A DNA stretch of 39,025 bases from Canibacter sp052085365. GTDB lineage: Bacteria > Actinomycetota > Actinomycetes > Actinomycetales > Microbacteriaceae. Below are positions 1-7,779 of the stretch, piece after piece (position 1 is the first letter of the stretch; each line of letters starts with the position of its first letter). The translations under genes and the position numbers were made by a program. The DNA is taken from contig JBQDFP010000018.1 of the NCBI GenBank assembly GCA_052085365.1, positions 1-39,025 of the forward strand. The letters are read 5' to 3'. Below the pieces are notes generated by a model. That model was not told where the DNA came from, did not search any database, and was given only the letters and a program-made list of their open reading frames with translations.

Positions 1-2
1 CT

Positions 3-26
3 CAAACCGGTAATGTCGCCGGTTTG
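3..26 (-). terminator. Hairpin downstream of tRNA-Lys, possible terminator
   Basis: An 8-bp perfect inverted repeat (CAAACCGG / CCGGTTTG, 8-nt loop) lies 13 nt beyond the encoded CCA of the tRNA on the minus strand. It could end the tRNA transcript. The window stops before any U-tract could be seen, so intrinsic termination is inferred from position and stem only. Confidence 0.45.
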
Positions 27-39
27 AACAACGACCTTC

Positions 40-115
40 TGGTGGGCCCTGCGGGGCTCGAACCCGCGACCCATGGATTAAAAGTCCACTGCTCTACCCA
101 CTGAGCTAAAGGCCC
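40..115 (-). tRNA. tRNA-Lys (anticodon UUU), CCA encoded
   Basis: Read on the minus strand this folds as a canonical cloverleaf. The acceptor stem GGGCCTT pairs with AGGGCCC with one G-U. The D-arm carries the AGCTCAG...GGTAGAGC pattern, the anticodon loop is CTTTTAA with anticodon TTT, and the T-arm is GCGGG-TTCGAGC-CCCGC. The discriminator A is followed by an encoded CCA, giving 76 nt. It decodes AAA/AAG lysine codons. A TACGGT box at 127-132, in minus-strand sense, lies about 12 nt upstream of the 5' end and is a candidate -10 element, so the gene is probably transcribed alone. Confidence 0.97.
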
Positions 116-170
116 AAAAAGAGCTTACCGTATCGCGGCGTTCACACAAATTCGACTTCGAATGCTCAAC

Positions 171-980
171 CTAGCGGTACTGCACATCCACAAACTTTTC
201 ACGGAAGCCAAGCTTGCGGTAGAGGTTCACTGCCGCTTCATTGGAGTCATCAACGTATAAGATCGCGCTGTCGTAGTTCAACGATTTAAAATATCCGAGC
301 GCAACATTCATGAGCAGTGTGCCCAGCCCCTGGCCGGCAGCATCCGGAGAGACACCCACCACATAGATTTCTGCTTCCCCGTCGGCACGCTTCAACCAGT
401 TGTAACCAACCATTGCACCCGATGAGTCTTCGAGCACAAAGAAATCCACGGGGTTAAACCACGGCTGGGCCATCCGGCCGTCTAGATCTTCACGCGACAC
501 CTGCCCTTGCTCCGCGTGATCAGCAAAAACGCGAGCATTCAGTTCCACCCACCGGTCGGCGTCACGCTCAGCATCAAAGGTACGAAGAGTCATGCCTTCA
601 GGCACGCGAGTGTCGGGAATTTCACGCAACAATGGCAGTTCGAAAACATACAGCGTACGAACGGTGTGCATTTCATAACGTCGGGCAAAGGCTTGCGCAC
701 CGTCAGTATTTCCGTGCGCCCAAAATACGAGCGGTTGGTGCTCTTGTAGCTGTCGTACCAGTCGGGAGCCGACACCCTGTCGACGATATTTTGGACGGAC
801 CGCGAATTCGACCTCGAAACGACCATCGGTGAGTTTGTGTCCGAGCGCGAGACCAGCCAGCTCATCGTCGATCTCGACAGTGAAAGCTTCACGTTTTTCT
901 GGGGCAATCATCGTTGCTTCGTTAAACGGACTGACCCCATCAGCCACAGTAACTTCGTCCACACAACTTTGAAGATCCAT
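171..980 (-). CDS. mshD: Mycothiol synthase MshD (tandem GNAT acetyltransferase)
   Basis: MshD acetylates the cysteinyl amine of Cys-GlcN-Ins with acetyl-CoA, the last step of mycothiol synthesis, the main low-molecular-weight thiol of actinobacteria. The 269-residue protein has two GNAT folds. The N-terminal half carries RRQGVGSRL in the acetyl-CoA loop. The C-terminal half carries VVGVSPDAAGQGLGTLL, the usual V-x-P-x-x-x-G-x-G-x-G pattern of the active domain, and ends with the typical NLYRKLGF segment. It is slightly shorter than many MshD proteins (about 290-310 aa), mostly at the N-terminus. The ATG at 980 follows a weak purine-rich AGGGGTGG. The gene lies 63 bp downstream of mgtE and has a candidate promoter of its own. 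A generic double-GNAT enzyme is the alternative. Confidence 0.85.
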   Translation of the reverse strand: MDLQSCVDEVTVADGVSPFNEATMIAPEKREAFTVEIDDELAGLALGHKLTDGRFEVEFAVRPKYRRQGVGSRLVRQLQEHQPLVFWAHGNTDGAQAFARRYEMHTVRTLYVFELPLLREIPDTRVPEGMTLRTFDAERDADRWVELNARVFADHAEQGQVSREDLDGRMAQPWFNPVDFFVLEDSSGAMVGYNWLKRADGEAEIYVVGVSPDAAGQGLGTLLMNVALGYFKSLNYDSAILYVDDSNEAAVNLYRKLGFREKFVDVQYR

Positions 981-1011
981 GAAAATCCACCCCTAGACGA
1001 TCTATGCCCTC

Positions 1012-1040
1012 ACCATATCCACGTCTGACGTCGACGGCAA
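1012..1040 (-). promoter_or_regulatory. Candidate mshD promoter
   Basis: On the minus strand TTGCCG (1035-1040) is followed after exactly 17 nt by TATGGT (1012-1017), which fits a primary-sigma promoter of the actinobacterial TTGNNN-17-TANNNT type. It sits between the mgtE stop and the mshD start, so mshD need not depend on read-through from mgtE. Start-site mapping has not been seen. Confidence 0.45.
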
Positions 1041-1043
1041 TCG

Positions 1044-2375
1044 CTAGATACCCAGGACGGCTTTCGCAATGGAAAAGTAGATGAGCAAACCAGCAGCATC
1101 ACAGAACGTGCTAATGAACGGTGTTGAGAAAACCGCGGGATCCACTTTCAGTGCTTTTGCAATCAGTGGCATCGCTCCGCCGACGGTGGCTGACATCGAA
1201 CATACCGCGACGATCGTCAATCCGATGACGATCCCAGTGGGCACGTTGTATACGAGCGACGCAACCCCAAGACCAAGCGACCCCATGAGCAAACCAAGTG
1301 AAAAACCTACACGCAGCTCTCTGAACATCACCGGGAGAATATCTCGTGTCCTCACATCCCCAACTGCCAGCGCACGCGTCAGGGTACTTGCTGCCTGCGT
1401 CCCAGTATTGCCACCCATGCCCGTCAGAAGCGGGATGAACATTGCCAGCACAACCGCTTGTTCTAGTGTCGCTTCAAAGAGCTCGAGCACCTGCACGGTG
1501 AGCAGCGCCGAAACTCCCAGAACCAACAACCACACCACGCGTGATCTCGCGATACCAAACACTGAGCTTGACAGGTACGGGCGTCGCAGCGGTTCGGCAC
1601 CACCTGCACGCGCGGCGTCTTCGTCTTCTTCTAGTTGTTGAATCTCGACTGCGTCATCGACCGTCAGAATACCAAGCAGCCGGTTTTCGAGATCCACCAC
1701 TGGTATCAAGAGGTAGTCACGGTCGAGGAGCCGTCGTGCCGCGTCTTCTTCATCCCGCGTAGCTTCAACGGTCTCGGCATCGCTCATGAGGTCACGAACC
1801 GGGGTGTGTTCGTCTGCGACAAGCAGTTCTCGTAAGCTCACGATACCTTCGACGACACGGCCGGGACCGGTGACGATAATGCTGTAAATCGTTTCGGCGT
1901 TCGCTGCGCGCTGTTTCACCCAGGTGAACGCGTCCGCGGCGTTCATATCTGGGTGCACATTCACATAGTGTGGGCTCATTCGCCGACCAACGGTTCCTGT
2001 CGGGTATCCGAGTATCGCGGTCGTGTGTGCACGTTCAGTCGCGTCAAGCCCCTCGATCAGTCGTGCCGCGACCTGTGCCGGAATCTCATCAACGAGCCGA
2101 GCCCGGTCGTCAGGGTCTAGCGAGGAAAACAGTTCCTGGACTTCATCGGCACGAAGCGCTGAAATCAGGTCAGCTTGAATAGCAGAATCGAGGTCGTCAA
2201 AAACCTGTGCGGCCTGATCTTTACTGAGGAGGCGAAACTGAACTGCCGCATCCGCGAGGGTGGATCGTTCAAGATGGTCCGCAATTTCATGCAGATCCAT
2301 GTTGTGGAGTCGTTCCGCCGCTTTATCAAGCTTTGACCAGTCAATTGGACCGGTGAGTGGCGCGGGCTCGTTCAT
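1044..2375 (-). CDS. mgtE: MgtE magnesium transporter
   Basis: This is an inner-membrane Mg2+ channel with a cytosolic Mg2+-sensing gate. The 443-residue protein shows the family order. An N-terminal MgtE_N superhelical domain covers roughly residues 15-125. A pair of CBS domains covers about 130-255. A C-terminal five-helix membrane domain carries the ion-pore signature GMGGNTGTQAASTLTRAL. The reading frame opens at a GTG at 2381, but the AGGGAGG ribosome-binding site (2381-2387) overlaps that codon and sits 5 nt before the ATG at 2375, so 2375 is taken as the start. It lies 45 bp behind apt on the same strand and may be read as the tail of the glyA-folD-apt transcript. No M-box Mg2+ riboswitch was seen in front of it. 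Confidence 0.95.
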   Translation of the reverse strand: MNEPAPLTGPIDWSKLDKAAERLHNMDLHEIADHLERSTLADAAVQFRLLSKDQAAQVFDDLDSAIQADLISALRADEVQELFSSLDPDDRARLVDEIPAQVAARLIEGLDATERAHTTAILGYPTGTVGRRMSPHYVNVHPDMNAADAFTWVKQRAANAETIYSIIVTGPGRVVEGIVSLRELLVADEHTPVRDLMSDAETVEATRDEEDAARRLLDRDYLLIPVVDLENRLLGILTVDDAVEIQQLEEDEDAARAGGAEPLRRPYLSSSVFGIARSRVVWLLVLGVSALLTVQVLELFEATLEQAVVLAMFIPLLTGMGGNTGTQAASTLTRALAVGDVRTRDILPVMFRELRVGFSLGLLMGSLGLGVASLVYNVPTGIVIGLTIVAVCSMSATVGGAMPLIAKALKVDPAVFSTPFISTFCDAAGLLIYFSIAKAVLGI

Positions 2376-2420
2376 ATGCACCTCCCTTGTACCAAGATCC
2401 CAGCCTAGCTGAGTACAGCG

Positions 2421-2945
2421 TTAGAACAGGACGTGAGTGCGAATTTCATTGAAGAGAGCTCGACCGTTTAAATCGGGTACCTCATCGAGAACTGCGACAC
2501 CGATGACTTTCGAACCGAGCTTTTCGATCAACGAACATGCGGCGAGCGCGGTTCCACCGGTTGCGAGTACGTCGTCGACCACGAACACACGTGAACCTTC
2601 GACGATATCGGCTTGGGCTTCGATCGTTGCGGTGCCGTATTCGAGCTCGTATTGCGCTGATGCTTCGGGACGGGGCAGTTTGCCGGCTTTTCTGATCAGC
2701 ATTGTGCCGACTCCGGCGCGAATTCCTATTGCTCCTGCGAGCGGAAACCCCCGCGCTTCGATGCCTGCGACAATGTCAAACTGTCCCGCGAAGGGTGCAA
2801 TCAACGCGTCAGTGACTGTGCGCAGCGCGAGTGGATCTGCCAGCAACGGGGTCAGGTCTCGAAAGAGGATTCCTGGTGTAGGAAAATTCGGCGTGAGTGT
2901 GATCAGGCTTTCGGCGTATTGAAGATCTGCGCGGTCAGGTGTCAT
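2421..2945 (-). CDS. apt: Adenine phosphoribosyltransferase
   Basis: Apt converts adenine and PRPP to AMP in purine salvage (cytosol). The 174-residue length matches the family. The PRPP-binding signature VFVVDDVLATGGTA is near residue 120, and the FPTPGILFRDLTPLL opening and GIEARGFPLAGAIG adenine-side motif are typical. The start codon overlaps the folD stop as ATGA, so translation is coupled to folD. Apt is therefore the third gene of a glyA-folD-apt operon behind a ZTP riboswitch. This makes sense because salvage bypasses the formyl-THF-dependent steps of de novo purine synthesis. Confidence 0.96.
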   Translation of the reverse strand: MTPDRADLQYAESLITLTPNFPTPGILFRDLTPLLADPLALRTVTDALIAPFAGQFDIVAGIEARGFPLAGAIGIRAGVGTMLIRKAGKLPRPEASAQYELEYGTATIEAQADIVEGSRVFVVDDVLATGGTALAACSLIEKLGSKVIGVAVLDEVPDLNGRALFNEIRTHVLF

Positions 2946-3823
2946 GCGTGTTGACGTTCAGCGATTTCGACTACGTTTTGCAGTAGCAGCGCACGAGTCA
3001 TGGGACCAACACCACCAGGGTTAGGTGACACCCAAGCAGCAACGTCACGCACACTGTTATCGACGTCACCGACGACACGGCTTTTGCCAGTTTCGGGGTC
3101 GGTTTCTCGTGACACGCCCACGTCGAGCACTATCGCGCCAGGCTTTACGCTGTCAGCAGTCACTAAGCGTGCGACACCCGACGCAGCCACGATGACATCG
3201 GCTTGTTTCGTGAGCGATTCAAGATCTTGGGTGCCCGTGTGTGTGAGGGTGACGGTTGCATTCACGTCGCGACGGGTCAGGAGCGGCCCGATCGGACGGC
3301 CAACGGTAACTCCGCGACCAATCACAACAACGTGTTTGCCCTGCCAGTGAATACCGTTGCGTTCAACCAGCTCAATCACGCCGCGCGGGGTGCATGGCAA
3401 CGGTGAATTGATTTCTTGATTCACGTTGAGCACAAGACGTCCGAGGTTCGTCGGATGCAACCCGTCAGCATCTTTTTCAGGATCGATGCGTTCGAGAATA
3501 CGGTCGGTGTCGATGTGTTTCGGCAACGGCAGCTGCACGATATACCCCGTGCAGTCCGGATTGTTGTTGAGTTCGTCGAGCACCGCCTCGAGCTCGTCTT
3601 GGGTGACGGTTTCGGGTAGGTCTCGTCGCATCGATTCGATACCGACCTGAGCGCAGTCGCGGTGTTTTCCTGCGACGTACCACTGAGATCCGGGGTCTTC
3701 ACCGACGAGCACGGTGGCGAGCCCGGGGACCACACCGCGTTCACGCAGTGTGGTCACCCGCTCAGTGAGTTCCTCTTTGATTACTGCTGCTGCGGCTTTG
3801 CCGTCGAGAATGCCAGCGGTCAT
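2942..3823 (-). CDS. folD: Bifunctional 5,10-methylene-THF dehydrogenase / cyclohydrolase FolD
   Basis: FolD oxidises 5,10-methylene-THF with NADP+ and hydrolyses the methenyl product to 10-formyl-THF, feeding purine synthesis and formylmethionine formation. The protein is 293 residues from the ATG at 3823, which follows AAAGGGGA. The open frame extends about 60 codons further upstream into glyA, but that extension lacks FolD similarity. Visible signatures are the substrate-site segment GYIVQLPLPKHID, the Rossmann stretch VVIGRGVTVGRPIGPLL and the C-terminal PNPGGVGPMTRALLLQN. It starts 10 nt behind the glyA stop and overlaps apt by 4 nt, so the three genes form one operon. Confidence 0.97.
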   Translation of the reverse strand: MTAGILDGKAAAAVIKEELTERVTTLRERGVVPGLATVLVGEDPGSQWYVAGKHRDCAQVGIESMRRDLPETVTQDELEAVLDELNNNPDCTGYIVQLPLPKHIDTDRILERIDPEKDADGLHPTNLGRLVLNVNQEINSPLPCTPRGVIELVERNGIHWQGKHVVVIGRGVTVGRPIGPLLTRRDVNATVTLTHTGTQDLESLTKQADVIVAASGVARLVTADSVKPGAIVLDVGVSRETDPETGKSRVVGDVDNSVRDVAAWVSPNPGGVGPMTRALLLQNVVEIAERQHA

Positions 3824-3833
3824 GCGGTCCCCT

Positions 3834-5108
3834 TTACGCGTATTCGAGGCCCTGGTACAGCGGGAAGGCGTCAGCGAGTTTTGTGACGCGTTCGCGCTGT
3901 GCAGCAAGATCTGCACCCGGCTGCAAGACGTGGGCAATAATATCCGCGACTTCGCTGAACTCTGCATCCCCGAAACCACGGGTTGCAAGCGCCGGAGTAC
4001 CAATACGCAGACCCGAGGTCACCATGGGTGGGCGGGGGTCGAACGGCACTGCGTTGCGGTTCACAGTGATACCAGCTTCGTGCAACGCGTCTTCAGCCTG
4101 TTGGCCGTCAAGCTCAGAGTTGCGTAGATCAGCGAGAACCAAATGCACGTCGGTGCCGCCGGTCAAAACATCGATACCAGCGGCTTTCGATGCATCACTG
4201 GTGAGCGCTTCGGCAACAAGCTTCGCTCCGCTAATGGTGCGCTTCTGACGTTCTGCGAACTCTTCTGTCGCCGCAAGTTTAAACGCAACTGCCTTACCCG
4301 CAATGACGTGCATGAGGGGGCCGCCCTGGTGCCCCGGAAAAACATTACTGTTGATCTTTTTGTGCAGGTCAAGATCATTCGTCAAGATGAAGCCCGAGCG
4401 GGGTCCACCAATGGTCTTGTGCACCGTTGACGAGACCACGTCCGCGTACTCGACCGGGTTCGGGTGCAGACCAGCAGCCACGAGGCCCGCAAAGTGGGCC
4501 ATATCGATCCAGAGTGTTGCGCCAACCTCGTCAGCAATCTCACGGAACTGTGCCAGGTCGATCACACGAGGGTAGGCCGACCAGCCGGCAATAATCACTT
4601 TGGGCTTATTTTCACGCGCAAGGTCACGAACTTGATCCATGTCGATACGCATGGTTTCACGATCGACCCCATAGCTGACCACGTTGTACAGCTTGCCTGA
4701 AAAGTTCAGACGCATCCCGTGGGTCAGGTGACCACCGTGTGACAGTTCGAGACCGAGGATCGTGTCACCGGGCTGGGCGATCGATGAAAGCACTGCTTCG
4801 TTTGCTGACGCTCCCGAGTGGGGCTGCACGTTGGCATACTTTGCACCAAAAACCGATTTTGCTCGTTCACGCGCCAAATCTTCGGCAACGTCAACAAATT
4901 CGCAACCGCCGTAGTAGCGTCGGCCCGGGTAGCCTTCAGCGTATTTATTGGTGAGCACACTGCCCACCGTTTCGAGAACTGAACGCGGAACGAAGTTTTC
5001 GCTCGCGATCATCTCCAGGGTGTCTCGCTGACGGCCGAGTTCATTGCGCAAAACTGCAGCAATCTCAGGGTCAACAACTTCTAGGGGCTCATTAAACAGG
5101 TCAGACAC
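3834..5108 (-). CDS. glyA: Serine hydroxymethyltransferase
   Basis: GlyA interconverts serine + THF with glycine + 5,10-methylene-THF, the main entry of one-carbon units. It is a PLP-dependent fold-type I enzyme of 424 residues. The PLP lysine lies in SSTVHKTIGGPRSGF. The N-terminal MIASENFVPRSVLE and YPGRRYYGGCEFVD segments are diagnostic. Translation starts at a GTG (5108) 7 nt behind a GGAGG Shine-Dalgarno site. It leads the operon with folD and apt. About 30 nt upstream of the Shine-Dalgarno site is a ZTP riboswitch, so expression should rise when ZMP/ZTP accumulates because 10-formyl-THF is scarce. Confidence 0.98.
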   Translation of the reverse strand: MSDLFNEPLEVVDPEIAAVLRNELGRQRDTLEMIASENFVPRSVLETVGSVLTNKYAEGYPGRRYYGGCEFVDVAEDLARERAKSVFGAKYANVQPHSGASANEAVLSSIAQPGDTILGLELSHGGHLTHGMRLNFSGKLYNVVSYGVDRETMRIDMDQVRDLARENKPKVIIAGWSAYPRVIDLAQFREIADEVGATLWIDMAHFAGLVAAGLHPNPVEYADVVSSTVHKTIGGPRSGFILTNDLDLHKKINSNVFPGHQGGPLMHVIAGKAVAFKLAATEEFAERQKRTISGAKLVAEALTSDASKAAGIDVLTGGTDVHLVLADLRNSELDGQQAEDALHEAGITVNRNAVPFDPRPPMVTSGLRIGTPALATRGFGDAEFSEVADIIAHVLQPGADLAAQRERVTKLADAFPLYQGLEYA

Positions 5109-5146
5109 GATAATTCCTCCGACGTCGAGTGGTTATGTCTCTGCTT

Positions 5147-5217
5147 AGGCCCAGGCGAGCGGCCTCAGATAAAAATGTCGCTCCCCGATGGGTGCCCATC
5201 TGTACGCCAGTCACGAC
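5147..5217 (-). ncRNA. ZTP (pfl-motif) riboswitch in the glyA leader
   Basis: The minus-strand leader matches the pfl consensus closely. It has GTCGTGACTGGCG at the 5' end, a P2 hairpin GATGG-GCAC-CCATC, then CGGGGAGCGAC. The helix P1 forms between GTCGT (5213-5217) and GCGAC (5177-5181). After a spacer comes P3 AGGCC/GGCCT with a 9-nt loop containing CGCCTG. The loop CGCC can pair with GGCG of the first subdomain, giving the known pseudoknot. The class binds ZMP and ZTP and typically switches on folate/purine genes. No strong terminator lies between P3 and the Shine-Dalgarno site, so control of translation initiation is more likely than attenuation. Identification is by eye from remembered consensus and is strong because all helices and the conserved loops fit. 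Confidence 0.93.
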
Positions 5218-5223
5218 GCAAAT

Positions 5224-5229
5224 ATCTTA
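5224..5229 (-). promoter_or_regulatory. Candidate glyA -10 box
   Basis: TAAGAT on the minus strand places a start site near 5217, which is the 5' end of helix P1 of the riboswitch. The agreement with the RNA boundary supports it. No convincing -35 hexamer was seen. Confidence 0.5.
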
Positions 5230-5295
5230 ACCCACACTGGCTGCATGCGGGAACCTCTCCGCACGTCTTGAGGTGAACTCACGGTGAAACCTCGG

Positions 5296-5301
5296 TACGA
5301 T
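5296..5301 (+). promoter_or_regulatory. purU -10 box, leaderless start
   Basis: TACGAT ends 7 nt before the purU ATG and there is no Shine-Dalgarno sequence, so transcription probably begins at the start codon itself. A TTGAGG at 5268-5273 is too far (22 nt) to be a normal -35. Confidence 0.6.
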
Positions 5302-5308
5302 ATCGACC

Positions 5309-6169
5309 ATGGATAGTCATTGGGTATTGACCCTCAAATGTGTTGACGGACCAGGCATTGTGCACGCAGTCAGCGGCGCCATCGTGGCTGCAGGCGGCAA
5401 CATTGAAGAAAGCCAACAGTTCGCTTCACGCGACACCGGAACTTTTTTTATGCGACTGGAAGTTTCAGCGGTCGCTCAACCAGAACAGTTCGGTGACCGT
5501 TTCCGCGACTCACTGGCGGAGGTCACCCGTCGCTACAACATGGAGTGGAAGCTCCACCCTAAGGGGAAGCAGTACCGCACGCTGATTCTCGCGTCGAAAG
5601 CAAGCCACTGTGTCAACGACCTCCTGTTCCGCCAACGCAGCGGCCAACTCAACATTGACGTGCCGCTTATTTTGTCCAATCATGACGCGACTCAAGACTT
5701 AGCAGAATTTTATGGCGTTCCTTTCGAACATCGTCCAATTCAAAACCCTGAAGACAAAGCAGCGTTCGAACAACGTGTGCTCGACATTGTGGATGAGCAC
5801 GATGTGGAACTGGTAGTGCTTGCCCGGTACATGCAGATCCTTTCCCCTGAGCTGTGTGAAGCACTCGCGGGCAAGGCCATCAATATTCACCATTCGTTCC
5901 TGCCCGGATTTAAAGGAGCGAACCCATACCGTCAAGCTCATGGTCGCGGTGTGAAAGTGATTGGAGCGACTGCACACTTCGTGACCAGCGACCTTGATGA
6001 AGGTCCCATTATTGAACAGGACGTGACCCGTGTTGATCACTCCTACACCCCCGAGAAGCTGCAACAGCTTGGCCAAGATGAAGAGGCGCGCACGCTTCGA
6101 CGCGCCGTAACGTGGTTCACCGAAGACCGTATTCTGCTCGACGGCGAACGAACCATTATTTTTGATTAA
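5309..6169 (+). CDS. purU: Formyltetrahydrofolate deformylase PurU
   Basis: PurU hydrolyses 10-formyl-THF to THF and formate, balancing the folate pool and supplying formate. The 286-residue protein has an N-terminal ACT domain (about residues 5-85, with VDGPGIVHAVSGAI). A formyltransferase-like catalytic domain follows, with the signature INIHHSFLPGFKGANPY and GATAHFVTSDLDEGPII, containing the family Asn/His/Asp active-site residues. It is divergent from the ZTP-controlled glyA-folD operon and shares its 200-bp control region. It is followed after 12 bp by an amidohydrolase gene. The start has no ribosome-binding site but a well-placed -10 box, so the mRNA is probably leaderless. Confidence 0.97.
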   Translation: MDSHWVLTLKCVDGPGIVHAVSGAIVAAGGNIEESQQFASRDTGTFFMRLEVSAVAQPEQFGDRFRDSLAEVTRRYNMEWKLHPKGKQYRTLILASKASHCVNDLLFRQRSGQLNIDVPLILSNHDATQDLAEFYGVPFEHRPIQNPEDKAAFEQRVLDIVDEHDVELVVLARYMQILSPELCEALAGKAINIHHSFLPGFKGANPYRQAHGRGVKVIGATAHFVTSDLDEGPIIEQDVTRVDHSYTPEKLQQLGQDEEARTLRRAVTWFTEDRILLDGERTIIFD

Positions 6170-6181
6170 CGAGAGGAAGCC

Positions 6182-7765
6182 ATGTCTGTCACGCTCTTCA
6201 CCGGTGGCACAGTTATTACCACCGCGCTCACCGGAGCGACCACACATGCGCTTCTGATTCATGACGGCGTTGTCTCCCACACAGGTGACGAAGCACTCGC
6301 GCTGCGCGACACCGCTGACCAGGTTATTGACCTCGAAGGTGGCACGGTGGTTCCCGGCATTGGTGACGGTCACTGCCACCCGTTATTCGGCGCATACGAA
6401 CAGCTCGGCCCAAATATCGGTAACGCTACCTCAGTTGCTGAAATTCAAGACGCGGTACGTGTGTGGATCGAGGAGCATCCCGATGCAACATGGGTCTTGG
6501 GCGGAAGCTACGACATCACGCTCGCCGAGGACGCAAACTTTGAGGCCGCGTGGCTCGACGAAGTAACCGGAGACATTCCAGCAGCCCTCCGGGCGTTCGA
6601 CCATCACACCATCTGGGTCAACTCGGCAGCGCTTCGGGCTGCCGGCTACACGCGGGACACTGTCGATCCTCCCCTGGGGAAAATTGAGCGACACGCTGAC
6701 GGTACGCCTACAGGAACCCTGAGAGAGGCCGCCGCAAACAACCTGATCGATCACATTGCGCCAGAGCGCACCCTTCAGGAACGCGTGTGGGCAATCGGTG
6801 AATCACATCGGCAATATGCGGCGCAGGGAACCACGTGGATTCAAGATGCGTGGGTGGAACCCCGGGATGTTGACGCATACATTGAGGCCGCGAAGCAAGA
6901 TACTCTCACCATTCGTGTGAACCTCGCACTTCGAGCAGACCCTGTACGGTGGCGTGACCAGATCGACGAGTTTGTGACCGCACGTGACCGCATTCAGCAG
7001 GTGAATCACCCGCTATTGACCGCCAACACGGTGAAGTTCTTTCTGGACGGGGTTATCGAGGGACGAACCGCTTGGTTGGAACAGCCGTACACAGTTGACA
7101 CCGAAAATTACGGCATCGGCAACTGGAGTGTAGAAGAAGTCCGCGAGGCTGCTGCCGCATGTAATGATGCTGGCTTCCAGCTGCACTTGCACGCGATCGG
7201 CGACCGCGCCAACCGGGTTGCTCTTGACACGCTTGAAGCAGTTGGGCCTGAACTGCCGCCCGTGGTAGCGCACGTGGCACTGGTGAACCCAGACCAAGTC
7301 ACGCGTTTTGCTGGGCTTGGTGTGATCGCTAACTTTGAACCGTATTGGGCGCAGAACGATCCGGTGATGCAACAAATGACGGTGCCATTCATTGGTGAAG
7401 AACGCCAGTACTGGCAGTACCCGATCGGCTCCGTTGTCCGATCAGGCGGTCACGTTTCTTTCGGTTCGGACTGGCCCGTATCAACCGCCGACTGGCGACC
7501 AGCGTTTAGCGTTGCGGTCACACACATTGACCCGAGCGATACTGAGGGGAAAGCGTGGATTCCTGAAGAGCGAATTTCAGCGCACGAAGCACTTTCGGCA
7601 TACACTCAAGGCATCGCGTATCAAGCCCTCGCCCCAGACCGGGGCACTCTGGAAGTTGGTCAAACCGCCGACCTCGTCTGGCTTTCAACGAATCCCCTCG
7701 AATCCGACCATCTGCCTGAGATTAATGTGATCGGAACATGGGTCGCCGGCAACATCGTCTACTAG
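6182..7765 (+). CDS. YtcJ-like metal-dependent amidohydrolase (amidohydrolase family 3)
   Basis: This is a 527-residue hydrolase of the YtcJ / N-substituted formamide deformylase branch of the amidohydrolase superfamily. The N-terminal beta domain leads into VVPGIGDGHCHP, the HxH metal motif. Later ligands appear in KFFLDGVIEGRTA, in QLHLHAIGDRANR and in the terminal FGSDWPVS aspartate. The C-terminus returns to the beta domain with GTLEVGQTADLVWL. Substrates in this family are diverse (N-formyl, acyl or cyclic amides), so the exact reaction is unknown. It starts 12 bp after purU with a GAGAGG ribosome-binding site, so the two are co-transcribed. A link to formate or formamide chemistry is only suggested by that neighbour. 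Confidence 0.88.
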   Translation: MSVTLFTGGTVITTALTGATTHALLIHDGVVSHTGDEALALRDTADQVIDLEGGTVVPGIGDGHCHPLFGAYEQLGPNIGNATSVAEIQDAVRVWIEEHPDATWVLGGSYDITLAEDANFEAAWLDEVTGDIPAALRAFDHHTIWVNSAALRAAGYTRDTVDPPLGKIERHADGTPTGTLREAAANNLIDHIAPERTLQERVWAIGESHRQYAAQGTTWIQDAWVEPRDVDAYIEAAKQDTLTIRVNLALRADPVRWRDQIDEFVTARDRIQQVNHPLLTANTVKFFLDGVIEGRTAWLEQPYTVDTENYGIGNWSVEEVREAAAACNDAGFQLHLHAIGDRANRVALDTLEAVGPELPPVVAHVALVNPDQVTRFAGLGVIANFEPYWAQNDPVMQQMTVPFIGEERQYWQYPIGSVVRSGGHVSFGSDWPVSTADWRPAFSVAVTHIDPSDTEGKAWIPEERISAHEALSAYTQGIAYQALAPDRGTLEVGQTADLVWLSTNPLESDHLPEINVIGTWVAGNIVY

Positions 7766-7779
7766 CTAGGAAGAACACT

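Noticed and set aside
2376..2420. Mg2+ riboswitch (M-box) or T-box in front of mgtE
   Set aside because: Only 45 bp lie between apt and mgtE, too short for either, and no conserved motif is present.
3824..4003. Upstream extension of FolD of about 60 residues
   Set aside because: It overlaps glyA in a different frame; the ATG at 3823 has AAAGGGGA upstream and gives the family length.
5187..5200. GATGGG-TG-CCCATC palindrome as an operator or terminator
   Set aside because: It is helix P2 of the ZTP riboswitch.
5699..6379. 226-codon frame antisense to purU and the amidohydrolase
   Set aside because: It spans two well-supported genes on the other strand and its product has no recognisable family.
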